From Peptococcaceae bacterium 1198_IL3148 (lineage in GTDB: Bacteria > Bacillota > Desulfotomaculia > Desulfotomaculales > Desulfohalotomaculaceae): a DNA stretch of 64,000 bases. The DNA lies in assembly GCA_036763105.1 (NCBI GenBank), contig JBAIYS010000007.1:1-64000 (forward strand), written 5' to 3'. The stretch's first letter is position 1. Each line of letters starts with the position of its first letter. A model generated the notes under the pieces. The model had not been told where the DNA came from. It was given only the letters and a program-made list of their open reading frames with translations, and did no database searches. The position numbers and the translations under genes are program-made. Shown piece after piece: positions 28,530-36,442 of the stretch.

Positions 28530-29246
28530 ATGAGTAAAAATAAAATGGTTACTAATATGTTATCCAGCCGCTTGGCCACTTTAAGCAACTATGTTAAGCC
28601 AGGAAGTGTGATGGCTGATATCGGTACAGACCATGGGTACTTGCCTATTTATTTAGTAAAATCTGGAATTTGCCCCAAGGCAATTGCTTGTGATGTGCGG
28701 CAAATGCCATTGGAAACTGCAAGAAAGAATGTTTTAGCAAATTGTTTAGACAAAAAGATTGAGTTGCGGTTAGGTGATGGTATCCAGGTTCTAAAGCCTG
28801 GCGAAGTGCAAGTGGTTAGTATTGCTGGCATGGGGGGTAGCACCATTCGGCAGATATTAAGTGACAAACCAGATGTGTTAGCTGAACTGGACCGTTTGAT
28901 ACTACAACCGATGGGTGATGAAGAAAGCTTAAGACAGTGGCTACTGACCAATGGTTGGCGTATAATAGATGAAGAACTGGTGCTGGAGGATGAACGCCTT
29001 TATACGATTATTGTCAGCGAACAGGGTGCAGAACCATTGCCGGAACCAATTGTTTTAGAAATTGGCCCCAGGCTAATGGAAAAGCATCACTCTCTATTGC
29101 CTCAACTTATTGCTAGGTTACAGGATAAGTACAGGCTGATGATTAACGGTTTAGCTAAAAGCAATCGCGCAGAAACCCAAGCTAAATTAGCATTGGCCAA
29201 AAAGCGCCTACAGGATTTAGAGGAGGTGGCAACAAAGTGTCAGTAA
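28530..29246 (+). CDS. trmK: tRNA (adenine(22)-N(1))-methyltransferase
   Basis: Methylates A22 in the D-arm of tRNAs. It has the class I SAM motif VMADIGTDHGYLPIYLV (about residues 28-44), the catalytic-region SIAGMGGSTIRQIL and LILQPMGDEESLRQWL. The length of 238 is normal, with a C-terminal coiled coil. Its end overlaps the Nif3-like gene by 10 nt, an order also seen in Bacillus (trmK-yqfO), and it follows rpoD at a distance. Confidence 0.94.
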   Translation: MSKNKMVTNMLSSRLATLSNYVKPGSVMADIGTDHGYLPIYLVKSGICPKAIACDVRQMPLETARKNVLANCLDKKIELRLGDGIQVLKPGEVQVVSIAGMGGSTIRQILSDKPDVLAELDRLILQPMGDEESLRQWLLTNGWRIIDEELVLEDERLYTIIVSEQGAEPLPEPIVLEIGPRLMEKHHSLLPQLIARLQDKYRLMINGLAKSNRAETQAKLALAKKRLQDLEEVATKCQ

Positions 29247-30355
29247 AAAACAGAGACTTATTTCGGTTGATAGAAGAACTGGCACCAAAGCAACTGGCTG
29301 AAGATTGGGATAATGTTGGCCTCCAGGTTGGTAATGACATTGGTGAAGTCAAACGGGTATTAGTAACGTTGGATGTGGATGAAGCGGTTGTAAAGGAAGC
29401 AATAGAAAAGGAAATAGATTTAATCATCGCTCATCATCCACTGTTGATGAAGGGGATTAAGAGCATCAACATCGATAGCCCCAAGGGGCTGGTGTTGTCC
29501 CAGTTAATAAAAAATAATATCACTGTTTACGCTGCCCACACCAATCTAGATATTGCTGATGGTGGCGTTAATTCAGTGTTAGCTGACAAGCTGGGGTTAC
29601 AAAACGTCGAAGTGCTGGCTGTAACCGGTAGCCAAAGATATATTAAACTGGTGGTATTTGTACCGATGGAACATCAAGAGCAAGTGAGAACAGCTTTGAC
29701 TAATGCCGGAGCTGGTTGGATTGGAAACTACAGTGATTGTACCTTCCGCACCACTGGTACTGGCACATTTTTGCCCCGGGAGGGGGCTAACCCCTTTATA
29801 GGTGTCGAGGGAAAGGTGGAGCAAGTGGCAGAGGTACGGATTGAAACCATTGTGCCGGTGGAAAAATTAGCCGCTGTAGTAAAAGCTATGGAACAGGCTC
29901 ACCCCTACGAAGAGGTGGCCTATGATGTTTATCCACTTAATAATCAAGGCCCGGTTTTTGGCTTGGGCAGAATTGGTACCCTAACAGAAGCGGTACCCTT
30001 TACTGAATTTGTATTGCAGTTAAAAGAAGCCTTAAATTTAAAGACAGTTAAAGTTGGCGGAGATCAGCAAAGACTAATTAAAAAGGTGGCACTGTGCGGT
30101 GGGTCTGCCGCTGATTTCTGGCCAAAAGCGTTGGCTAAGGGTGCAGATGTTTATGTATCTGGGGATGTCAAATATCATACTGCCCAAGACATGGTGGCAG
30201 CAGGTTTGTGCTTTGTGGACGGGGGGCACTACGGTACAGAGATTCCGGTTGTGCAAGTACTATGTAATTACTTAAAAACCCGTTGTGTTGAAGAAAACTT
30301 TAATGTGGAAATAATGACAACTAAATCATATCAGGAGCCTTTTGTATATTTATAG
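29237..30355 (+). CDS. Nif3-like dinuclear metal centre hexameric protein
   Basis: A YqfO/Nif3 family protein of 372 residues. N-terminal and C-terminal halves of the DUF34 fold flank a PII-like insertion (about residues 130-225, with KLVVFVPMEHQEQVRTAL). Metal-binding residues are in LIIAHHPLLM, YAAHTNLDIADGG and the late DGGHYGTE. A GTP-cyclohydrolase-like role was once proposed, but the function is unresolved. The GTG start overlaps trmK and follows GGAGGTGG. Confidence 0.92.
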   Translation: MSVKNRDLFRLIEELAPKQLAEDWDNVGLQVGNDIGEVKRVLVTLDVDEAVVKEAIEKEIDLIIAHHPLLMKGIKSINIDSPKGLVLSQLIKNNITVYAAHTNLDIADGGVNSVLADKLGLQNVEVLAVTGSQRYIKLVVFVPMEHQEQVRTALTNAGAGWIGNYSDCTFRTTGTGTFLPREGANPFIGVEGKVEQVAEVRIETIVPVEKLAAVVKAMEQAHPYEEVAYDVYPLNNQGPVFGLGRIGTLTEAVPFTEFVLQLKEALNLKTVKVGGDQQRLIKKVALCGGSAADFWPKALAKGADVYVSGDVKYHTAQDMVAAGLCFVDGGHYGTEIPVVQVLCNYLKTRCVEENFNVEIMTTKSYQEPFVYL

Positions 30356-30406
30356 GATGGGGTATTTTAGCCTCATCCTTATTATTTTTTAGAGAGGAGA
30401 GATTAT

Positions 30407-31144
30407 ATGAATAGTGTTAGACAGTTATGGGATTTGCAACAGTTAGACTTGCAACAGATTGAGAAACAAAAACTCCTTAAAGAAAACAAACTGCTTAAAG
30501 ACTTATGCTTAATAAAAAATGAAGTGACAACCGGTGTGGAAGAATTTAAAAAGCAAAAGGCCGACTATAAACAGTTAAAAATGGCAATAACTGTTTTAGA
30601 AGCTCAAGTGCAGGAGTTAAAAACCAACATAGAGCATCTCAACGACAAATTGAGTGATGGCAGCGTACCTAATCATAAGGACGTGGCGGTGATTTATGCA
30701 GAGGTGCAGCAGTTACAACAAAGGATTGTGGATATTGAAAATGAAGAGTTAATTTTAATAGAAAAACAGGAAGACAGTAAAAGTAAGTTAGAACAAAAGT
30801 CAGCATATTTAAAAGAGAGAAAAGCCTTATATGATCAATTAAAAGCAGATTATCAAGCCTTTAAGCAAGATCTGAAACAACAAATTGCTGTAATTATATC
30901 AAATAAAGAGCAGTTAAAGTGTGCGATTAAGGATGATTCTATGCTGCTATATCAAGGATTACTTAAAAGGTATCTCAATCCAGTGGCGGTAGTAAAGGAC
31001 GGTATTTGTGGTGGCTGTCACCTGGCATTAACTGCCCAACAAAGGAATCAATTACGGGTTGCGCAAAGCCTTGTTAAATGTGATCATTGTGGTCGACTGA
31101 TTTTTATTAATGATAAAGACTTGATTTCCATTAATGACCATTGA
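30407..31144 (+). CDS. Coiled-coil protein with C-terminal C4 zinc ribbon
   Basis: 245 residues. Residues about 5-190 are heptad-rich coiled coil (QQLDLQQIEKQKLLKENKLL and similar). The C-terminus carries CGGCHLALTAQQRNQL and CDHCGRLIF, the two CxxC knuckles of the zf-RING_7/CT398 family. It is often found next to Nif3-like proteins, as here. Nucleic-acid or protein-complex scaffolding has been suggested for the family, but no precise role is known. The rnpB promoter overlaps its stop codon. Confidence 0.85.
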   Translation: MNSVRQLWDLQQLDLQQIEKQKLLKENKLLKDLCLIKNEVTTGVEEFKKQKADYKQLKMAITVLEAQVQELKTNIEHLNDKLSDGSVPNHKDVAVIYAEVQQLQQRIVDIENEELILIEKQEDSKSKLEQKSAYLKERKALYDQLKADYQAFKQDLKQQIAVIISNKEQLKCAIKDDSMLLYQGLLKRYLNPVAVVKDGICGGCHLALTAQQRNQLRVAQSLVKCDHCGRLIFINDKDLISINDH

Positions 31145-31169
31145 AGTACCAGGACATGGATGTTATAAT
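31141..31169 (+). promoter_or_regulatory. Promoter of rnpB
   Basis: TTGAAG, a 17-nt spacer and TATAAT lie about 25 nt before the RNA start. The promoter overlaps the stop codon of the preceding gene. Confidence 0.75.
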
Positions 31170-31191
31170 ATAATTTTCAGAACAGCTCAAT

Positions 31192-31557
31192 AATGCGAGT
31201 AAGTTAGATGATCGCGGGTACCATACCGAAAGGTGGTACTCGAGGAAAGTCCGAGCTCCATCGGGCAGGGTGCTGGATAACGTCCAGTGGAGGCGACTCC
31301 AAGGATAGTGCCACAGACATGTAGACCGCCTAAGTCTGGTTAGCCAGACCGGCAAGGATGGAACGGTGCGGTAAGAGCGCACCAGCGGCTAGGCGACTAG
31401 TCGGCTAGGTAAACCCCACCTGGAGCAAGACCGAATAGGGGAACAATGGGGCGGCCCGTCCTGTTCCCGGGTTAGGTCGCGTTGAGGCGTTAGGCAACTG
31501 GCGTCCCAGATAGATGATCATCCAAGACAGAACTCGGCTTACAGATTTGCTCGCATT
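31192..31557 (+). ncRNA. rnpB: RNase P RNA, bacterial class A
   Basis: The catalytic RNA of RNase P, which matures tRNA 5' ends. Universally conserved segments are visible: GAGGAAAGTCCGAGCTCC near 31243, GCCACAG near 31309, GGTAAACCCC near 31410, and AGAACTCGGCTTACAGA at the 3' end. Helix P1 pairs TGCGAGTAAG at the 5' end with TTTGCTCGCA at the 3' end, including a G-U pair where the second copy of this 3' end (38367-38393) would give G-C. The last 27 nt are duplicated there. Confidence 0.97.
31529..31555 (+). repeat. Putative attachment site within the rnpB 3' end (left)
   Basis: 27 nt shared with 38367-38393 with a single T/C difference at position 18. It lies at the intact rnpB 3' end and marks the left edge of the island. 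Confidence 0.75.
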
Positions 31558-31575
31558 CATAATTAAAGAGTTATG

Positions 31576-31622
31576 GGAAACTGGCTGACGTATATTTATA
31601 CATTGGGCCAGTTTTCTTTGTG
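31576..31622 (+). terminator. Terminator after rnpB
   Basis: AAACTGGC / GCCAGTTT with a long AT-rich loop, followed by TTCTTTGT. Confidence 0.7.
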
Positions 31623-31751
31623 TTATAGTATTAACGCTTATATAATTATTATATACATTGGGAAAGATTTTCGGTGAAGTGTGTGTGACATCAAACCACC
31701 TAATCCAAATTATCCCACTATAGGATCGAAATTAATGGGCAGTGATATAAC

Positions 31752-31800
31752 TTATCTTATCTTATTAGCTAGTTAAGTTCAGTTAAAGAAGATAAGATAA
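31752..31800. promoter_or_regulatory. 12-bp perfect palindromic arms upstream of a small ORF
   Basis: TTATCTTATCTT and AAGATAAGATAA are separated by 25 nt, ending 18 nt before the ATG of a small cysteine-rich ORF. This could be an RNA hairpin or an operator. Confidence 0.5.
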
Positions 31801-31817
31801 CTGGAGGGGAGGAATTT

Positions 31818-31886
31818 ATGGTGTGTACAGTAAAATGTAATAATTGTGACTGGGTTGGAGAAGAGGAAGTGGATTGTCAACAGTAA
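31818..31886 (+). pseudogene. Small CxxC ORF truncated by the IS3-family insertion
   Basis: ATG after a strong GGAGGGGAGG site opens MVCTVKCNNCDWVGEEEVD, a start typical of small zinc-ribbon proteins (CNNC plus a downstream Cys). The reading frame then enters the IS end at 31875 and stops at once. No continuation is recognisable beyond the IS. The original function is unknown. Confidence 0.55.
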
Positions 31887-31887
31887 A

Positions 31888-32721
31888 CTAGACAACTTTT
31901 TTAAGGTGCGTAAATTTATATTGCATAGGTGTCATATAACCGAGTGTGCTATGAATTCGAATATGGTTATACCAATGAACATAGTCATCTAGCTCACTAG
32001 TTAGTTCTTCTAAACTTCCAAAATGACAACCTTTTACAAACTCTGTTTTAAAAATTTTAAACATTGCCTCTGCTACCGCATTATCATATGGACATCCTTT
32101 CATGCTTAGGGATCTCTTGATATTGAAAATTTCTAGTGCATCGTCTATGAGCTTATTTTTAAACTCATTACCACGATCGGTATGAAACAGGCATATTTGG
32201 TTTAAATTGCCCTGAATAGTGGATATGGCTCGGTAGACTAGTGGTGCATCTTTATTAGGACCAGCACTGTAACCGATAATTTCCCTATTAAAAAGGTCAA
32301 CTAATAGACATACATAATTCCAGGTCATACCGACACGTACGTATGTTAAATCACTAACCACAACGGATAACTGTTCTTCTTGCTTAAATTGTCTGTTGAG
32401 TTCGTTTGATACCGGGGATTCGTTACAATTTGTTTTATGCGGTTTGTATTGAGCCACAGTGTATTTTGATACTAGGCCATTTTCCTTCATGATTCTGCCA
32501 ATTCTCCTACGGGAAGCGATGAATCCTTTCTTTTTTAGCTCGACTTTGATTTTACGTGTTCCATAGTTCTGGCGGCTAGCATGAAAGATGTCTATGATGG
32601 CTAATACAAGTTTGTCCTCTGGTTCCCTTTCTTTTGCTTCATAATAATAGGTACTTCTAGGTAGTTGTAGGACTTTGCACATTGCTGATATCGAGTATTT
32701 GTGTTGGTTTTGCTTTATCAC
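31888..32721 (-). CDS. IS3-family transposase OrfB (DDE catalytic part)
   Basis: 277 residues with the IS3 OrfB layout: an HTH_21-like N-terminus (ICxxLQLPRSTYYYEAKER type), then the rve integrase core with VVSDLTYVRV (D), FHTDRGNEF (D) and the E within CPYDNAVAEAMFKIFKTE, followed by YNHIRIHSTLGYMTPMQYK. In this family OrfB is usually made as an OrfAB fusion by -1 frameshifting; the 2-nt gap to orfA and the A-rich junction fit that. Confidence 0.92.
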   Translation of the reverse strand: MIKQNQHKYSISAMCKVLQLPRSTYYYEAKEREPEDKLVLAIIDIFHASRQNYGTRKIKVELKKKGFIASRRRIGRIMKENGLVSKYTVAQYKPHKTNCNESPVSNELNRQFKQEEQLSVVVSDLTYVRVGMTWNYVCLLVDLFNREIIGYSAGPNKDAPLVYRAISTIQGNLNQICLFHTDRGNEFKNKLIDDALEIFNIKRSLSMKGCPYDNAVAEAMFKIFKTEFVKGCHFGSLEELTSELDDYVHWYNHIRIHSTLGYMTPMQYKFTHLKKVV

Positions 32722-32723
32722 AA

Positions 32724-33008
32724 TTACTTTCGTCCTAGTATCAGCGCAGCTTGCTTTAAAATGTCGTTCTCCATTAGCAATTGTTTGTTTTCTTTACGTA
32801 GCTTGGCTAATTCGACCTGCTCTGGTGTTAGATTATCTTTTTCTTTAAATGAACCTGTCTTTTGGCTTTGTTTAATCCATTTATCTAAAGCTGATGGTGT
32901 TAATTCGTATTCACGGATAATTTCTTTCCTAGGCTTGCCGTTATTATATAATTGCACCATCTGCTGTTTGAATTCATCTGTATAGGTTCTTCTTTCTCGT
33001 CTGGTCAT
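32724..33008 (-). CDS. IS3-family transposase OrfA (HTH)
   Basis: 94 residues. Helix-turn-helix (YTDEFKQQMVQLYNNGKPRK..IIREYELTPSALDKWIKQ) followed by a leucine-zipper helix (LAKLRKENKQLLMENDILKQAALIL). It binds the IS ends and supplies the N-terminus of the OrfAB transposase. The ATG has a GAGAGG site upstream. Confidence 0.92.
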   Translation of the reverse strand: MTRRERRTYTDEFKQQMVQLYNNGKPRKEIIREYELTPSALDKWIKQSQKTGSFKEKDNLTPEQVELAKLRKENKQLLMENDILKQAALILGRK

Positions 33009-33087
33009 AGTAGCCTCTCCTTAGTTTTAATATTAATAGTCTACTTGACCTTAAAAAATCTGTCCAGTTAAGTGTAACCTATCCACA

Positions 33088-33509
33088 CTCTATTTATAGA
33101 ATATCATAAGCGTAAGCAACGTTGTTAATGCTACCAAAGTGATGAAAACCCTTTATATTATAGAGAAAAATCATCACTTTCCTAGTAGATGTAAGATGAA
33201 GTTATTCAACGATATTTGTGATTTCCCTAACCTGCCTTATATACAACCAGACATTCCTCTGGGTATTAGTGTTGGTTATTCTACCCTCTGTGATTTTCAT
33301 TTGGTTGGTTTTAAGCTTATATAATACCTTGTGAAATTTGACGTGTTTTTGAAAATTGCATATTAAAACGTAACCCGTTAGTATATAAACTAAGGGTTGA
33401 TATTTTAATTAGCCTGCAAAGGGGAATTCCATTAGCAATTGTCTAAGGGTACGTAACGCACCGCTTAGACAATCCACGTCATAAAGCGATTAGAAAAAAG
33501 GGGGACAAC
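33088..33509. other. Non-coding stretch with one hairpin
   Basis: No convincing gene. A 10-bp inverted repeat (ATTGTCTAAG 33438-33447 / CTTAGACAAT 33464-33473) lies 37 nt before the VOC gene and could be a leader structure or an old terminator. The rest is AT-rich. Confidence 0.4.
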
Positions 33510-33929
33510 ATGGTTACACCATATCTGGTTTTTAACGGTAATTGTAGTGAGGTTTTAGATTTCTATCAAAAAGCGTTTAAAAGCGAAATTGGAACGGCAA
33601 TGCCATACGGAGAATATGTTCCAAATGATGTTGAGAATCCACCATCTGATTTAAGTACCTGGATTTTACACGCTGAAATGCAAATCTGCGGAACAACTTT
33701 TTGGTTTGCTGATGAAATAGGGATTTCGGCAAAGGGGAATATAGTTCGACTAACCGCAACCATACCTACACACAAAGAGGCACAGAAAATATTTGATCGG
33801 CTGAAAGAAAGTGCCAGGATCACGCTTCCACCGACTGAAACATTTTATAGCACATTCCATGCAGCCTTGACTGACAAATTCGGAGTCGATTGGAACATCG
33901 TAGCGGAAGAGGCACCAAAGCTCAAATAA
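33510..33929 (+). CDS. VOC family protein, PhnB-like
   Basis: 139 residues with the PhnB/glyoxalase-superfamily start VTPYLVFNGNCSEVLDFYQKAFKSE, the HAEMQICGTTFWFADE strand pair and the late FGVDWNIV. It lacks the full metal-ligand set of true glyoxalase I, as is usual for PhnB-like proteins, and its function is unknown. The ATG follows AAAAGGGGG. It is a passenger gene of the rnpB-linked island. Confidence 0.85.
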   Translation: MVTPYLVFNGNCSEVLDFYQKAFKSEIGTAMPYGEYVPNDVENPPSDLSTWILHAEMQICGTTFWFADEIGISAKGNIVRLTATIPTHKEAQKIFDRLKESARITLPPTETFYSTFHAALTDKFGVDWNIVAEEAPKLK

Positions 33930-34039
33930 CGGTTGCTGAATCTGATTCGTATTCTCTATATTTAACGACATAACTCATGGCAGTTCACAGATTTTGATGC
34001 GTTTAGTAAAATTAATGCAAATTAGCAAGTGAGAGTGGG

Positions 34040-34545
34040 GTGGAGTCGCTGAAAAGATCATTATACATTATTATTGGACTGCTATTTCTGTTTTCAGTTG
34101 GTTGTGGTAAGAGCGCTAGTGGAGATGAAAAGACTGCCGAAAACTATGTAAAATCTCAAGGTTATGAGATTGCTTCTCGTATCGGGGAAGTAGGTAAATA
34201 TACTTTAGAAAAAAGTAAACTTCATGGGGGAACGGGAACTATACCATATCAACAAGCGTGGGGTGTACAGAAGATAGAACCAGAAAAATATTTTGGCAAA
34301 GAAATTGTTAAATATGGCTTTACTGTAAAAATCACCCAATACAAAAGCGAGATAACAATGCTAAAAACGGGGTAAACGTTTACGTTATGTTATCAGATGG
34401 TAAAATTATTGGCGGATATTCGTGCCCAAATGCTAATGTTGTAGGAGCATCTTACTATTCTATAGATGGAAGGACATTAGAAGAGGTAACAGGTTTAAGT
34501 TTTCAACAATGGCAGGAGAATTGGAAAAAGAAATATGGTAGTTAA
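34040..34545 (+). pseudogene. Frameshifted lipoprotein (DUF4830-like)
   Basis: A GTG start opens a lipoprotein signal (LLFLFSVGCGKS, lipobox Cys about residue 23). The mature part runs NYVKSQGYEIASRIGEVGKY..WGVQKIEPEKYFGKEIVKYGFTV and stops at 34375. From about 34345 another frame continues naturally with VYVMLSDGKIIGGYS..GASYYSIDGRTLEEVTGLSFQQWQENWKKKYG to TAA 34543. One indel therefore splits an original protein of about 168 residues. The match to DUF4830 is from memory of the motif pattern. Confidence 0.65.
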
Positions 34546-34792
34546 AGCTAGTATCGTATATTCCTATAAACTGATATGACTCGGGAGTACTTTAAGAAAT
34601 GATTATATAAACGGGAGTATAAACCAGCAAATAGAAAGTTGCATCTGAGCTTTCACTTTCAAGTAAAGTAAGATATTCTGTATTGAAAAATTTATGTCTT
34701 TCCAAGTAATCAGAAACTTCTTCATCTTATTTCAGCTTATAAAATTATTTGTAAAAAGTACCTATAAAAGCCTCAGTTCAATTACTAAAGAT
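34546..34792. other. Non-coding AT-rich stretch
   Basis: Nothing recognised apart from two short GGGAGTA repeats near 34582 and 34611. Confidence 0.4.
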
Positions 34793-34835
34793 AAAAAGAA
34801 GAACTGTTTAATTGTTCCTCCTAAACAGTTCCCCT
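34793..34835 (-). terminator. Terminator of the recombinase fragment
   Basis: GAACTGTTTA / TAAACAGTTC stem followed, reading leftwards, by TTCTTTTT. Confidence 0.8.
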
Positions 34836-34848
34836 TTGTATTTATCTC

Positions 34849-35655
34849 TTATTTTCTTCCTAATGTGTTTACAGCATCTAAAAGTCGCTCAGGTGTGGTA
34901 TGGGTATAAATGAGGGTGGAATTTATGTCGCTGTGTCCTAACACCTCTTTCATTGTAACAATATCCACCTTATTTTTGATGAGCAATGTTGCACAAGTAT
35001 GTCTTAACCAGTGAGGCGTTATTTTTTTAATAGCGGCCTTAGTAGTATGGTTGTTCAATACCCTCCGAAGGGTATCTGCGTTAACACGGTTCCCGATCCG
35101 ATTAGTAAAAACAGCCTGATTAGTTAACGGAAGCCGTGATTGAAGGTATACCCAAAGATGTTCTTGTACATCTTCATTCATTGGAACAACCCTATCTTTA
35201 CTCCCCTTACCATTATATATAGTAATTGAGGCATTCTTGAAATCAACGTCAGACCAGTTGAGCTTGATTAATTCAGAGCGTCTTAAACCCATAAAAGCTA
35301 ACACCCGTAGTAAAGCACTATTTCTTTTTTGGAATATGCTAGTATCATTGTCTGCCACATATAGAAGTAAATCGAGCTCTTCTTGTGTTAAGAACTTGGG
35401 TATTTTTTTGTGAACCTTCGGTAGATCTACTCTAGCCATAGGGTTTGTAGTTAAAATTTCCTCATTAACAAGGTAGTGGAAAAAGGAACCAAATGAATCC
35501 AGTCTCCTTTTTATGGTTGTTGGGGAATATCCTGCTCGTTTGAGCCAGACAGTGTACCTTCTTAATATTTTTGCATCAATTTGTGTGATATCATCCTCAA
35601 GGTTGTATTTGTCAACTGAAAACTGCACCAAAATATAATTAAAAACTACACCACC
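34849..35655 (-). pseudogene. Tyrosine recombinase, C-terminal part split off by IS21
   Basis: Contains most of an XerC/integrase protein: the rest of the SAM-like core-binding domain (IDAKILRRYTVWLKRAGYSP), then the catalytic domain with GLRRSELIKL (Arg), HWLRHTCATLL (HxxR), GHSDINSTLIYTHTT (His/Trp position and Tyr). All catalytic residues are present. The N-terminal 40-odd residues are not here; they lie beyond the IS21-family element at 38115-38261 on the same strand. A start inside the istB end could give an N-truncated protein of unknown activity. Confidence 0.8.
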
Positions 35656-35668
35656 TGGGTCAAAAAAA

Positions 35669-36442
35669 TTATTGTTGCTCAATCCACTGTTTCGTTTCCT
35701 TTAGCCTAAATGAATTGCCGTTCATATTGACTATGTAGGCCTTATGAGTTAGGCGGTCAATCATAGCTGCTGTCATCACTGGGTCTTGAAAAATCTCATC
35801 CCATCTATCAAATGATAAGTTAGTTGTGATAATAACCGACTTTCTACCAGCTCTTAGAGATAAATGTGTAAATAATAGCTCTGAACCCTCCTTATCAAAG
35901 GATATGTACCCTAATTCATCTGCCACAACCAAGTCATATTTTTCAAATTTGTTTCCCAATGCTTGAAGCATTTTTTGAGAGCGGCTTTCCTTAAGTTGGT
36001 TTATGAGCAGTGGCACGGTTGTGAAGAGCACTCTATAACCAGCAATACAAGCTTTGATACCTAAGCCTATGGCCAAATGGCTTTTACCAGTCCCGGGATT
36101 ACCGGCCAAAATCAAATTTTGACCGGTTTTAATAAATTCTAGGGAACTTAAAACCTTTAGCTTCTTTTGGGCATCTTCGGGCAAATCTTCTACTATTAAG
36201 TCCTCTAAATATTTCTTGTATGGGAAATTGGCCAACCTAATCCGGCTCTGTTTAGCATTTTCACGCCTATGATCTGCTTCTTTTTGCAAAATATTAAACA
36301 GAAATTGCTCATAACTTATGTCTCTTAGATTAGCTTCTTTAATTTCGGAATCAATACTGCTCTTGATGGTTGGCAGTTTTAAATATGTTAAAAGGGGTTC
36401 CAATTCCTTTAATACGGCTTTTTGCTCTTTGCTGCCATTCAT
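35669..36442 (-). CDS. istB: IstB-like AAA+ ATPase of the IS21-family element
   Basis: 257 residues. Walker A is LAGNPGTGKSHLAIGLG (about residues 111-127) and Walker B is DLVVADELGYI. Sensor-type residues are in SVIITTNLSFDRWDEIF. IstB forms an ATP-dependent oligomer on target DNA and stimulates the IstA transposase. Its start overlaps the istA stop by 4 nt, the usual coupling. Confidence 0.94.
   Translation of the reverse strand: MNGSKEQKAVLKELEPLLTYLKLPTIKSSIDSEIKEANLRDISYEQFLFNILQKEADHRRENAKQSRIRLANFPYKKYLEDLIVEDLPEDAQKKLKVLSSLEFIKTGQNLILAGNPGTGKSHLAIGLGIKACIAGYRVLFTTVPLLINQLKESRSQKMLQALGNKFEKYDLVVADELGYISFDKEGSELLFTHLSLRAGRKSVIITTNLSFDRWDEIFQDPVMTAAMIDRLTHKAYIVNMNGNSFRLKETKQWIEQQ

Larger units (their letters stand above)
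31875..33087 (-). mobile_element. IS3-family insertion sequence (IS150-like group)
   Basis: About 1.21 kb with orfA and orfB on the minus strand. The ends start TGT/ACA and share an imperfect inverted repeat (AACTAGACAACTTTTTTAAGGT at the left, AACTGGACAGATTTTTTAAGGT in the right end read inward). No clear target duplication is seen. Both frames look complete, so it may be active or recent. Confidence 0.88.

Noticed and set aside
33139-33324. 61-codon open frame after the IS3-family element
   Set aside because: No ribosome site, no motif and composition like the flanking AT-rich DNA.
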